DNA from: Rhizobium sp. NZLR1
Lineage (GTDB): Bacteria; Pseudomonadota; Alphaproteobacteria; Rhizobiales; Rhizobiaceae
Direction: 5' to 3'
Length of the DNA stretch: 64,000 bases
Assembly: GCF_017357385.1 (NCBI RefSeq)
Contig: NZ_CP071632.1
Coordinates: 4,152,001 to 4,216,000 of the forward strand
Shown here: in pieces, positions 29,430-37,808 of the stretch
Layout: each line of letters starts with the position of its first letter
Numbering within the stretch: the first letter of the stretch is position 1
Made by a program: the position numbers and the translations under genes
Notes under the pieces: model-generated
What the model was told of the DNA's origin: nothing
The model's input: the letters and a program-made list of their open reading frames with translations, nothing else
Databases searched by the model: none

Positions 29430-29456
29430 AAGGCTTGGCTTCCCGCCAAGCCTTTT
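29430..29456 (+). terminator. Rho-independent terminator after the amidohydrolase
   Basis: Perfect 10-bp stem AAGGCTTGGC / GCCAAGCCTT (29430-29439 and 29445-29454) with a 5-base loop and a TTTT tail, starting 8 bases after the stop codon. Confidence 0.9.
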
Positions 29457-29474
29457 GTATGCATGGCATTCAGT

Positions 29475-29502
29475 GGTCCCGTAGCTCAGCAGGATAGAGT
29501 GC
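29475..29502 (+). pseudogene. Truncated tRNA 5' fragment
   Basis: GGTCCCGTAGCTCAGCAGGA and the next few bases match the acceptor strand and D-arm of the tRNA-Arg gene downstream; 20 bases (29480-29499) are identical to 29903-29922. No anticodon arm, T-arm or matching 3' acceptor strand follows, so it cannot form a tRNA. It may mark an old integration or recombination at a tRNA gene. Confidence 0.6.
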
Positions 29503-29897
29503 TTTTTGGGGCATACCGGTCGTACCGGTTTGTTAAGCCTCGGAATCCAAAGAAGGTTTATCGGTACGAAAACCGGTACCGAATTTGAACGAGCGTGCAA
29601 CAATAGCGTTGTTCGCTGAACGAAAATAATCAGTTTGTCGATTTATAGATGACGCGATTTTCACGGGTCACGACGAAACTCGCGAAGAAGCGTCAAAGAC
29701 TGAGATAACAGGCGCACAGGGCGCGGGCGACGAGTCGCATCGCCGACTATATCAATGACGTAACGTTTCGTTGTTGACCGGGCCGACGGTGGCTTTCCGT
29801 TCGAGTCGAAAATTGGACTCAGACGACCTATGCGTCACGGTTTCAGGTGTTTCCTGTCTTGCCATTTCCGCCAGCTCGTCTAGAAAGCAAAGTACGT
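29503..29897. other. Region between tRNA fragment and tRNA-Arg, no gene seen
   Basis: About 395 bases with lower GC than the flanking core. It holds clustered ACCGGT/GGTACG words (29517-29580) forming imperfect inverted repeats. Frames on both strands are short and featureless. It is probably debris of a past insertion. Confidence 0.4.
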
Positions 29898-30193
29898 GTC
29901 CACGTAGCTCAGCAGGATAGAGCACAGGATTCCTATAGAATTGGGGGCTGCACAGGGAAACGGTGCAGTCGATCTGCTCAAAGTCGGGGAACGCTTCGCT
30001 GGCCTTCCAGCATGCCAATCCCGAGCCAAGCTTCGGAGAAATCCGTTGAAGGTGTAGAGACTGGATGGGTAGCACCTAAAGGCCTAAGGCCCATGGTGAA
30101 GGGACAGTCCAGACCACGAACGCGGAAGCGGCGGCGAAAGTCGAAGTGGTATGAATCCTGGGGTCGGAGGTTCGAATCCTCTCGTGGACACCA
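29898..30193 (+). tRNA. tRNA-Arg(CCT), interrupted by a group I intron
   Basis: Exons 29898-29934 and 30154-30190, with CCA encoded at 30191-30193. Joined, they fold completely: acceptor GTCCACG / CGTGGAC, D-stem GCTC/GAGC, anticodon stem CAGGA/TCCTG around the loop TTCCTAA (anticodon CCT), T-arm GGAGG TTCGAAT CCTCT. The interruption falls after the third anticodon base (U36). tRNA-Arg(CCU) reads AGG codons. The same tRNA carries a self-splicing group I intron in Agrobacterium. Confidence 0.92.
29935..30153 (+). ncRNA. Group I self-splicing intron in tRNA-Arg(CCT)
   Basis: A 219-base intron after a U and ending in G, as group I introns require. The internal guide GGGGG (29943-29947) can pair with the 5' exon end TTCCT, giving a U-G wobble at the splice site. 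P2 is CTGCAC / GTGCAG (29948-29953 and 29963-29968). The Q element AATCCCGAGCC (30017-30027), R element GTGTAGAGACT (30052-30062) and S element AAGGGACAGTCC (30099-30110) are in order, with R and S forming P7. No homing endonuclease is encoded. Its size is close to the 205-base Azoarcus tRNA-Ile intron. Confidence 0.9.
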
Positions 30194-30212
30194 TTCACTT
30201 TGGGTCCGTTCT

Positions 30213-31353
30213 GGACACATGGGTTACGGTTTATTCCTGAGACATAGGTAACACTTTTGGACCGAAAGGGTTCGGCAAAGGTTCAAGCCTGCATGTCTCA
30301 TCATCGAAGTATCCCAGATCGTAATCCATAAAGCTTGTAAGCCAGATATGGTCTTCGACCTGCTTGATGCCGACGGCCTGACCGGCGAAGACCAGACTGA
30401 GATTGATCTTGCATTCTGCCGGGCAGGCCATGTCGAGCGCCTGGTGGGGCCGCTCGGTGTTGAACTCCTCGACGAAGTCGTCGAAGCGGGCTTGCTGCTG
30501 CAGGAAATTGTCTCCGGCCGGCTTGGTTGTCTCAAGTTTCAGTGTCAGATGCATGCGCTCATGGCGGCCGTTCTGCTGCGGGTTGCCCGGCTTGATGCGC
30601 TCGATGTCGATACCGAGCCTGAGCCACCAGACGGCGAGCCGAGACAGATTGAACAGACCGTTGGGGCTGGCGAAAGGCACTCCGTTGTCGGTTCTGATCG
30701 CCTTGGGCAGGCCGAACTCCTTGAAGACGCGTTCGAAAACGGTGAAGGCGTGGACCTCCTTGGTCGTGTGCAACGCTTCGCAGGCCAAAAGATAGCGGCT
30801 GGCGAAGTCGGTGATCGTCAATGGGTAGCAATAGCGCTTGTCGGCAAGCATGAACTCGCCTTTGTAATCGGCACACCAGAGGTCGTTGGGCAGCCCTGGA
30901 TTGGAGAGGGCCGTTCCTTCAGCCCTGTTGCGCCGCCGCCTACCGTGCTTGACCAGGCCGTTGCGGTCGAGGACGGCATGCACGGTTGAGATCGCCGGCG
31001 TGTGAACATCCGGATATAGCCGCGCCAGCCGCTCCCTGATCTTTGGTGCGCCCCAGTTGGGCTTGTCCTGCTTGGTCCGCACAATCAGTTTCTCGATTTG
31101 GAACGGAAGCTGATTGGTGTGCCGGTAAGGCCGTCGCGATCGATCTGTCAGTCCTTCCAGACCGCTGTCGTTACAGCGGCTGATGATTTTGTGACCGGTC
31201 TTGCGGGAGATGCCGAATTCGCGGCATAGCGCCGCTATCTACTCGCCATCCAGAACCCGCGCAACGAATTTGAGACGCTCGTCCATGCGGTTGCACTCCT
31301 GCCAAGGCACCTTCGCTCTCCTCGCAAAGGCAAAAAGTGTAACCCATGTCTCC
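30213..31353 (-). mobile_element. IS481-type insertion sequence
   Basis: Bounded by inverted repeats GGACACATGGGTTAC (30213-30227) and its near-perfect complement at 31339-31353 (one mismatch). It encodes one transposase on the minus strand. No target-site duplication is obvious on inspection. It inserted about 20 bases downstream of the tRNA-Arg gene. The exact outer ends may extend a few bases beyond the matched repeats. Confidence 0.75.
30231..31286 (-). pseudogene. IS481-type transposase with premature amber codon
   Basis: The frame starts at ATG 31284-31286 (MDERLKFVARVLDGE) and is stopped at codon 16 by TAG (31239-31241), probably from CAG. It then continues in the same frame without a break to 30231. 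The downstream part shows a helix-turn-helix (CREFGISRKTGHKII) and an rve/DDE core: LWCADYKGEF, IRTDNGVPFAS and NGRHERMHLTLK. It could be revived only by an internal start or suppression, so transposition activity is doubtful. Confidence 0.8.
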
Positions 31354-31356
31354 GGT

Positions 31357-31668
31357 ATGAACTGTCACCCCTCTCTCGGGAAGGACGTTGGCGCGCGAGC
31401 ATCATGCTCCAAACGCCTGGGTGCGACACGCGATGACCTCAGCTCCGCCGAACCGCGATGCGTTGGCGTGCCGAATTCGTACGGCTTCATCAAATCGGAT
31501 TTTTTTCATCAAGTTGAAAACGGTATTGTGTTGGCTTTAATTTTCGAAGGGTGCCACGTCCAGTCGGTGGTGGGCCTCACCGAAAGCCTCGGATACCCAA
31601 TTGTAGCGCGCAAAAGCGAATGGCAATCCGCGCAACATCGAATGACAATAGAAACTCGTCTGGTCTAG
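31357..31668 (+). CDS. Hypothetical ORF next to the IS edge
   Basis: A 103-residue frame that begins 4 bases outside the IS inverted repeat and ends with its stop overlapping the end of the convergent gene at 31665. The second half (SYGFIKSDFFHQVENGIVLALIFEGCHV...) looks more protein-like than the first. No family recognised and no Shine-Dalgarno seen. It may be the 3' part of a gene whose beginning was lost to the IS. Confidence 0.25.
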   Translation: MNCHPSLGKDVGARASCSKRLGATRDDLSSAEPRCVGVPNSYGFIKSDFFHQVENGIVLALIFEGCHVQSVVGLTESLGYPIVARKSEWQSAQHRMTIETRLV

Positions 31669-32693
31669 GGTCCTAACAAACCCATCAGAAAGCTTCCGCT
31701 GAAGAGTGAATATAGCCAGGGCACCGCGGCGACGATTGCGGCTCCTACCAGCGTCGTGAAAAGCCTTGGACCGTCCAACCACGATGTAGGCTTTCTGTCA
31801 TCTAAGAAGACCACAGAAGCCGTTGTTCGATCATAGAGCAGCTTGAACGCCCACGCTAAACCGACCGTAATGGCGAAAAGCAGAAGCCGCCGAAACAGAG
31901 GAAGGTCGGCCGAATAAGCGATTGCGAACAACAAGAGGAGGCCATTGAACGATAAACCAAACTGCTCAAAGATTGAGCGAAAGCGCCTGCGCCTTAAATA
32001 TGGAAGTGATTTTAGTTCTTCGAGTACGCCGCCCACCCACACATCGTTGGTCCCAGAAACAGAACAAGTGGTACCCGCCCCGCCGACTGTGATGTCGATC
32101 GACCGTGAGAGCGGATTTGCCGGTTCGGTCAGACTCAATGAAATCTCTGAGGTTTCGCGAGGGAGGCCCGGTAGTTTCCAGAAATCCGGCTCGTACACGT
32201 TGTCCATCCCGCCATTGCGATTTGCCCTTACGACAACCTCGAACGGCGTAGACAGCATGTTTTTCATGACCGCAGTCAGGTCGCGGATTTCTTCGCGATA
32301 GATTTTCATGCGCGGAAGAAATTCAGTTCGGGTTCTGAAACGGATGGGTGCGCTGGTGGTGTTTTCCGGGGTAGGAGTTGGCACTGACGCAGGTACAGGC
32401 CCAAGTCTAAATGGACCGGCATGGCCGCTAGAGGTTTCCCAACGACCAGCTAAAACCTGCTGTTCAATATCGGAAAACCGAAGTGTGACTGTCGTACGGT
32501 CTAACGCGTCGACAGACGCCAAGACTAAATCGTGGCCGACAGCTGCGTTTTCGATGTTCCCCTTGAACGCAAAGGTGCCTTGCGAGTTGCCGGCGCGAAG
32601 AACCAACTCTGATCCTTCGAACTCCGCGAAAAGATTAGCGACCTGGGTGCCCCTTAGATCTCCAATCCAGCTACCTTTCAGGATATCTGACAT
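31665..32693 (-). CDS. Hypothetical protein with C-terminal membrane helices
   Basis: A 342-residue protein not recognised as a family. The first 100 residues are beta-rich (LKGSWIGDLRGTQVANLFAE), followed by a Pro/Thr linker (SVPTPTPENTTSAP). A mixed domain precedes three hydrophobic segments near residues 248-265, 268-285 and 315-335. The layout suggests a cytoplasmic sensor or effector domain tethered to the inner membrane. Codon use is less GC-biased than in the core genes, fitting an accessory origin. Confidence 0.65.
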   Translation of the reverse strand: MSDILKGSWIGDLRGTQVANLFAEFEGSELVLRAGNSQGTFAFKGNIENAAVGHDLVLASVDALDRTTVTLRFSDIEQQVLAGRWETSSGHAGPFRLGPVPASVPTPTPENTTSAPIRFRTRTEFLPRMKIYREEIRDLTAVMKNMLSTPFEVVVRANRNGGMDNVYEPDFWKLPGLPRETSEISLSLTEPANPLSRSIDITVGGAGTTCSVSGTNDVWVGGVLEELKSLPYLRRRRFRSIFEQFGLSFNGLLLLFAIAYSADLPLFRRLLLFAITVGLAWAFKLLYDRTTASVVFLDDRKPTSWLDGPRLFTTLVGAAIVAAVPWLYSLFSGSFLMGLLGP

Positions 32694-32787
32694 CGGCCCA
32701 CCTTTTCCAATGGGCCGAAACTACCATTTCACCCCTTGATTCTCTATTAGTGCCCGGCTCGACGGTGGTTCTGAGGCCGAGTATCCC

Positions 32788-33849
32788 CTAGTATTGTCGA
32801 TTACTCTGGTCGATCTCATAGACCCCCGCGTTGTCCTGCACCTCACGCAGACCTTTATATGAAGCGTGCCGCAGCTTGCCGTCTTCCGTCCACGCCCTGT
32901 ACTCGATTTCTGCAATCAGCGTCGGCTGCAGCCAGACAACGTTCTTTCTGGTGCCGGTATATTGGAGCGGTGGCGTCTTTCGCGTGATCTTGTCCATCAT
33001 TTCGCGTAGCTCCAAAACATCGCGTTCTTTGAAGCCGGTCCCGACTGAACCGACATAGACGAGGCCGGAGCGTTTGCCGGCGGCGAGCAGTAGCGACCCG
33101 ATCTGACCACGCCCGGCCATCGACTTCTCCCAGCCCACGATGAAGAAGCTGTCGCTTTGGATGCATTTGACTTTGACCCAGTCGCCAAACCGGCCAGATC
33201 GATAGGGTGCATCCCTGCGCTTAGCAATAATGCCTTCAAGACCATGCTCGCAGGCGCTTGCCAATAGCCGGTCGCCATCGGCATCGATCTCTTCCGAGAG
33301 TCTGATAGCGCCGGCAGCACCCTCCATAAGGTCCTCCAGGATGTGCCGGCGCTCGCTCAGGTCCATGCGCGTTAGATCATGTCCATCGAAATACAAAAGG
33401 TCAAAGGCGAACAGGATGGCGTCGGACGAAGCCTTGTTGCCGCCGCGGCCGCCGAGGCTTTGCTGCAACAGTCCGAAATCCGGCCGGCCTTGCTCGTCGA
33501 GAACCACGGCCTCGCCGTCGAGGATTGCTGTGCCAACGGGAAGCCACATGGCCGCCTGTTTGATTGCCGGGAAACGATGCGTCCAGTCGTGGCCGCCACG
33601 CGTCAGGATACGCACGCTCGTGCTCTCGATATGCACCGCCAGGCGATAGCCATCCCATTTGATTTCGAAGACCCACTCGTCACCCTTCGGCGGCTTTGCC
33701 CTCAGCAGCGCAAGGCACGGCTCGATGCGGGCGGGCATTGGGTCGAGAAGAAGATTCGGCTGCGCCGGGTCGCGAGGTTTGCGCGGCCGAGATGTGATCG
33801 GTTTATCGGCATGTCTCAGGAGCGGTTTTAACTTGGGAGGTTTGGTCAT
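32788..33849 (-). CDS. Stand-alone ATP-dependent DNA ligase (LigD ligase domain type)
   Basis: A 353-residue protein with nucleotidyltransferase motifs: I EIKWDGYR (adenylated Lys), III/IIIa ILDGEAVV and FAFDLLYFDG, IV LEGIIAKR, V WVKVKC, then an OB-fold domain (KRSGLVYVGSVGTGF). The polymerase and phosphoesterase domains of full LigD are absent, so this is a LigC/LigD-LIG-like enzyme that seals nicks or breaks, probably with Ku in non-homologous end joining. No ku gene lies in the window. Its ATG overlaps the start of the divergent 84-residue ORF. Confidence 0.88.
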   Translation of the reverse strand: MTKPPKLKPLLRHADKPITSRPRKPRDPAQPNLLLDPMPARIEPCLALLRAKPPKGDEWVFEIKWDGYRLAVHIESTSVRILTRGGHDWTHRFPAIKQAAMWLPVGTAILDGEAVVLDEQGRPDFGLLQQSLGGRGGNKASSDAILFAFDLLYFDGHDLTRMDLSERRHILEDLMEGAAGAIRLSEEIDADGDRLLASACEHGLEGIIAKRRDAPYRSGRFGDWVKVKCIQSDSFFIVGWEKSMAGRGQIGSLLLAAGKRSGLVYVGSVGTGFKERDVLELREMMDKITRKTPPLQYTGTRKNVVWLQPTLIAEIEYRAWTEDGKLRHASYKGLREVQDNAGVYEIDQSNRQY

Positions 33850-34102
33850 GGAACCATCGCATCAGCAATTGCTTAAAATGCTGTCAGTTGAAGAACGAGT
33901 CCACGCAATGAAAGATGAATACAAACCGCTCTACACGTGGCGGCAGACGTGGCCAGGAGAAGGGTTCCAGGACTTCACCGGGTTCGATGGTGAGCAGTCT
34001 TTCGGCCGCATCCAGTTGGACCAAACGAGCCACCACAAGACGGGTCTATGGAAGTGGAACGCTCACATTCCGGTGGGTACGAGACTACATAGTGCCTCAT
34101 AG
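33848..34102 (+). CDS. Small hypothetical protein divergent to the ligase
   Basis: An 84-residue frame, MEPSHQQLLKMLSVEERVHAM at the start, with FGRIQLDQTSHHKTGLWKWN in the middle; that part recalls short uncharacterised rhizobial proteins. The last residues (PVGTRLHSAS) look like the product of a frame change. The start overlaps the ligase start on the opposite strand (CATG), so at least one of the two starts may lie further in. Confidence 0.45.
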   Translation: MEPSHQQLLKMLSVEERVHAMKDEYKPLYTWRQTWPGEGFQDFTGFDGEQSFGRIQLDQTSHHKTGLWKWNAHIPVGTRLHSAS

Positions 34103-34440
34103 CGGATGGGAGGCAACGTCCCTGACGATCGCGCTCCCGCACGCAACGGAATCGATCTTGATCCAGATCGACTGTACGGCATGAACTCATCGACCGAACA
34201 CACCGGGAAATCGCGTCGGTACTTGTCGACGTCGAAAGCTTCCGGAATGTCGAAGATGCTGAATCCGTCGATGAGGCGAACGAAGGATGTGCCCCGTCCG
34301 CCGCCGTATCGTTGGGAGTCTGGGATGCGCGGCTCAGGGCGTATAAACCCATCGGTTATTATCTGCCTGAATAGGTCTTCGCTGGTCGTGTGCCATAGGC
34401 CTCCCGCCAGCCTCGTCGTTATGAACTGATCGCACCTCAT
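34063..34440 (-). CDS. Hypothetical protein
   Basis: A 125-residue frame (start MRCDQFITTRL) with the protein-like segment LWHTTSEDLFRQIITDGFIR, reminiscent of RNA 2'-phosphotransferase/ART-like openings (WHxT...I...G.I) but too short to assign. The last 30 residues overlap the plus-strand 84-residue ORF and are low in structure. It begins 4 bases after the next ORF's stop, so it could be co-transcribed. Confidence 0.4.
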   Translation of the reverse strand: MRCDQFITTRLAGGLWHTTSEDLFRQIITDGFIRPEPRIPDSQRYGGGRGTSFVRLIDGFSIFDIPEAFDVDKYRRDFPVCSVDEFMPYSRSGSRSIPLRAGARSSGTLPPIRYEALCSLVPTGM

Positions 34441-34444
34441 TCTA

Positions 34445-34726
34445 TCATCCGCGCGTCGACAGGTAGACTTTGTGAGTGCAATCCACATTGGATCGGTAGT
34501 AGGAACGACTGATCCGGCCATCGTCGTGAACGAAGAAGGAGTAGACCCCATATTCGTCGGGCTCTCGGAACGTCAGCCAGTATTCGATTTCCGGGGAATA
34601 TTCAGCGCGGCCTCGTTGTATGGATATCTTGGCCGTCTCGAACGACACTGCTCCATGCCGGTATTGCTCTTTGCCATATTGATCCAATGTCGTAGAAAAA
34701 GCGATGCAATTCCATTGCTGCCTCAA
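34445..34726 (-). CDS. Hypothetical protein, TTG start
   Basis: A 93-residue frame with a protein-like composition (QYGKEQYRHGAVSFETAKIS; EIEYWLTFREPDEYGVYSFF). No ATG or GTG is available near the start, only TTG. It may be the 3' part of a gene broken by a frameshift from the adjacent 34723-34979 frame. No family recognised. Confidence 0.35.
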   Translation of the reverse strand: MRQQWNCIAFSTTLDQYGKEQYRHGAVSFETAKISIQRGRAEYSPEIEYWLTFREPDEYGVYSFFVHDDGRISRSYYRSNVDCTHKVYLSTRG

Positions 34727-34979
34727 TACGTTGTTGCAGCCGACGATCCGTGTCCTATTGGACTACGCGCTCCATGACCGTTTGGTCTGCGCCGTCGAAC
34801 AATGGTGACAGGTCCGTGCTTCTTTCGGAACGAGAGCGCTAACCAGTGCGAGATATCGAAATATCGGTCGACCAGGTCATCTTCCGTCCAATGAACCAGC
34901 GCGTCCGAGTATGGCACGAAGTGCCTGGTTCCGATCGTTTCAAAATCGTGGAAGAATGGATACTTATGAGAAAGGGCTG
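34723..34979 (-). pseudogene. Probable gene fragment in a decayed stretch
   Basis: The frame reads HDFETIGTRHFVPYSDALVHW, then TEDDLVDRYFDISHWLALSF, a well-formed protein segment. It can be read upstream into the tail of the 102-residue ORF in a different frame, without a good start codon (a GTG occurs at 34917). It ends in Arg/Gly-rich sequence unlike its beginning. This looks like a piece of a frameshifted gene. Confidence 0.3.
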
Positions 34980-35288
34980 TTAGCTCAGCGTCGGCCCTTT
35001 CAGGTCCGCCCGCACAACCTCGTCTTGACGCCGCTTAGCCTTCAAGTGGGCCTTCTCCATCAGGTCGGGACCGATTGAGAGGATAAGATTCGTGATCTCC
35101 CTTTGATTCGACTGGAGAAACCTAGACTCGGTGTCGTCGAGATTCCGTGTTTTCTCTGATAGCCGTTGCGTCACCGCTCCGAGTTCCGCCTTAGCTGCCC
35201 GCTCCTGATAAACCAGCCGAGACCGAACGTAACCGGCAAGTCTCTCGACTGAGATTGCCCATCCGAACACTCCTTCTGAAGATGCCAT
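34980..35288 (-). CDS. Hypothetical coiled-coil protein
   Basis: A 102-residue, highly charged helical protein (LVYQERAAKAELGAVTQRLSEK, KAHLKAKRRQDEVVRADLK) with ATG at 35288. No family recognised. It is the first of the minus-strand small ORFs in this accessory stretch. Confidence 0.45.
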   Translation of the reverse strand: MASSEGVFGWAISVERLAGYVRSRLVYQERAAKAELGAVTQRLSEKTRNLDDTESRFLQSNQREITNLILSIGPDLMEKAHLKAKRRQDEVVRADLKGPTLS

Positions 35289-35528
35289 GTCCCCCCAAAT
35301 TATTTAATCGTCACTACGACTTGGGAGTTGCGATTTACCAAGTGTTCTGTGGCCAACTCCTGAGCGGTTCGGGATCAGGAATCAGCTAGGGCCTCAATAA
35401 CTATGACTCGCGCCACACCGACTGTCTCACTTCTACGAGACCCCACCAATGTCTTAGTCGTTGAATCACTTGACTGCAACCAGGAATAGATTACGATTAC
35501 TTCAGGCCAAGCTACTTGGGAGGGGCCG

Positions 35529-37481
35529 GTGCGTAAGTATTATGACTGGGCGCTGCCCTTGTTACTATTACTTTGCTTGTCATTCGGGGTGCACGCGGAA
35601 ACCGTTCCAGGAACAATCGCGGGCCAACTGAGCGTAAATCTCGGGGGATCCTCGTCCTACAATCTCCCGCTAGTGGTTCCTGCGGGAACGGCTGGCATGT
35701 CGCCCAAGCTTTTCCTGTCCTATGACAGCAACTCGGGTCCTAGCCAGTTTGGGCTCGGTTGGTCCCTTTCCGGCGCATCGACGATAAGTCGGATTAACCA
35801 CACGACCTTCATTGACGGCCGGCCAGGCGCGATCGACTTCGACGATCCTTCCGATGGCTACACCTCCGACGCGTTGGCTCTAGATGGCGCGCGGCTTGTG
35901 ATTGCTCCCGAAGGCGGCCCCTATCTGGCAAAAACGATTGACGATCAGACACGTGTTTGGCGCGATGGCGAGGGTTTTGTAGCAAAGACAAAAGCCGGCC
36001 TGACCTTATACTTTGGTGAGCGTCCGAACTCACAGGTGAAAACGGTGGGTGGAAAGATTCTGACGTGGTCGCTCAGCCGCATTGAAGACACGTTCGGCAA
36101 CCAGATCGTGTTTCTGTATGTCCAGCGCGACGGCGACTGGGGTGTCGATAAGGTGTTTTGGACGGTGGCGAAGGGAGCCGTGGACCCAGCAATGCTTTAC
36201 GACGAAGGCGCACTGCGTGCGAACTCGTACGCTCACTTAGAGGTTTTCTACGAAACGAACGCGCAGATATACTCCGCTGGTTTCATAGGCGGCGAAAAGA
36301 TTACCCGCAGCCTTTTGGCCAAACAAATATCGGCGTTCGTGGGTCATGCCGAGTTCGGTCGGTACGAGTTCGAGTACGACGCTACCGACCGTTTTGGGGC
36401 TCACCGGCTGAAATCGATCAGGGAGGTTGGCGCTGACGTTGGCGGAGAGCGTCTCGAGTATCCTAAGACGGAATTTACCTACACTGAATTCGACCCACAC
36501 TGGAACAAATCGTCAAGCTATGAACTGCCTTCGGATTTTGGATCGTACCGTTCATTGAAATCGGGATATCGCTTGGTTGACATCGATGGAGACGGCGATC
36601 GCGACGTTTTATATTCGGCATATGTAGGCGGCTACAGCTTCCGAAGGGCATTCAAACAGGATGCTCAACAATGGCTTTCGAGCGAGGGGCTTGCCCCGCC
36701 ACTCGATTTTTCCACCGATACAGATTTCACAGATCCCGTTTTTTTCTTCGATTCGGATGGAGATAAGAAGCAGGAATTATACTCAAGCCGTCTGGCTGGC
36801 GGGAAACTTCAAGCGACCGCCCACATACAAGACAATGACACCTGGAAAGAAGTCAAAGGACGTGAACCACCATTTATCGTGATTATGGACGGCCGCAGGT
36901 TGGTAAAAACATCGCCCACTCTTTGGGATACGAAATCTCTTCTTTTGGCTTGGGATGAGCGAGGCGTCCTCGAAGCTTGGCATATTGATCAAGACAAATG
37001 GGAAAGCGTGCCGGTCTCGGGGTGGCCTGAGGCAACAATGCCTACTGATGTATTTGAAGGTGACTTCGACTGCGACGGGCAGAACGACTTGGCGACTCTG
37101 TCGGTTGACAGGCGAACGCTTCGATTTCTGAAGAAGCATGCAACATCAGTTGGAGACCTAGAGCTTCAACAGATCGCCGTCTATCAGGCTTCAGACGAGA
37201 TCTCCATTACAAAGCAAATAATGCGCACGGGGTGCAGTAGCATTGCTGTGGCTATCCCAGGTTCGCGAGAAATTTCAACCGTTGGCTTAACCTCCACAGG
37301 AGCTGCCGTCGTTCAGCAACTTCCCGTCACCGCTGATCAGATGGACCACATGGCCGATATCCTTCCTCTTGATGTCGGTGGGCAAGGCCAGCAGGATATT
37401 GCTCTACTCTTAGCGGACGCGGTTGCAAGGCCAAACATTTCATTGTTTCGTTTTGACAAATCGACGAACGATTGGTCGTGA
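35529..37481 (+). pseudogene. SpvB/Tc-toxin-like secreted protein, truncated by an IS element
   Basis: A 650-residue open frame with a GTG start after GGGAGG and a signal peptide (LPLLLLLCLSFGVHA). SpvB-type N-terminal domain: GTIAGQLSVNLGGSSSYNLP, then GTAGMSPKLFLSYDSNSG, GLGWSLSG. FG-GAP-like loops follow (DIDGDGDRD, DSDGDKKQE, DFDCDGQND). Relatives continue for 1000 or more residues with RHS repeats. Here the TGA stop (37479-37481) is the first three bases of the IS3-family element, so the gene is truncated. The product could be secreted but would lack any C-terminal effector. Confidence 0.85.
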
Positions 37482-37541
37482 CCTGCCACTGCGAATTTCT
37501 TCCAGAATTGATTAGAGTCCGGCCTTACGAAGGACGGACGA

Positions 37542-37808
37542 ATGAAGAAGCAGAGATTTACAGAAGAGCAGATCATCGGTGTGCTGCGTGAGCAGGAGGC
37601 TGGCGCAAAGGCGGCTGACCTCTGCCGCAGACACGGAATTTCAGAAGCGACGTTTTATAATTGGAAGGCCAAATACGGCGGCATGGAGGTGTCCGAGGCG
37701 AAGCGGCTGAAGGCGCTTGAGGACGAGAACGCCAGGCTGAAGAAGCTACTGGCCGAACAGATGCTTGATGCAGCCGCGCTCCGCGAGCTTCTTGCAAAAA
37801 AATGGTAG
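37542..37808 (+). CDS. IS3-family transposase OrfA
   Basis: An 88-residue protein with the helix-turn-helix [20 protein letters not shown], then [24 protein letters not shown], followed by a leucine-zipper-like tail [20 protein letters not shown]. It binds the IS ends. Its 3' end holds a run of seven A (37796-37802) in the A_AAA_AAA register. A -1 shift there enters the orfB frame, the usual way IS3 elements make the fused OrfAB transposase. Confidence 0.93.
   Translation: MKKQRFTEEQIIGVLREQEAGAKAADLCRRHGISEATFYNWKAKYGGMEVSEAKRLKALEDENARLKKLLAEQMLDAAALRELLAKKW

Noticed and set aside
29475..29560. A second functional tRNA gene
   Set aside because: Only the 5' acceptor strand and D-arm are present. 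No anticodon stem, TTCGAAT loop or complementary 3' end follows.
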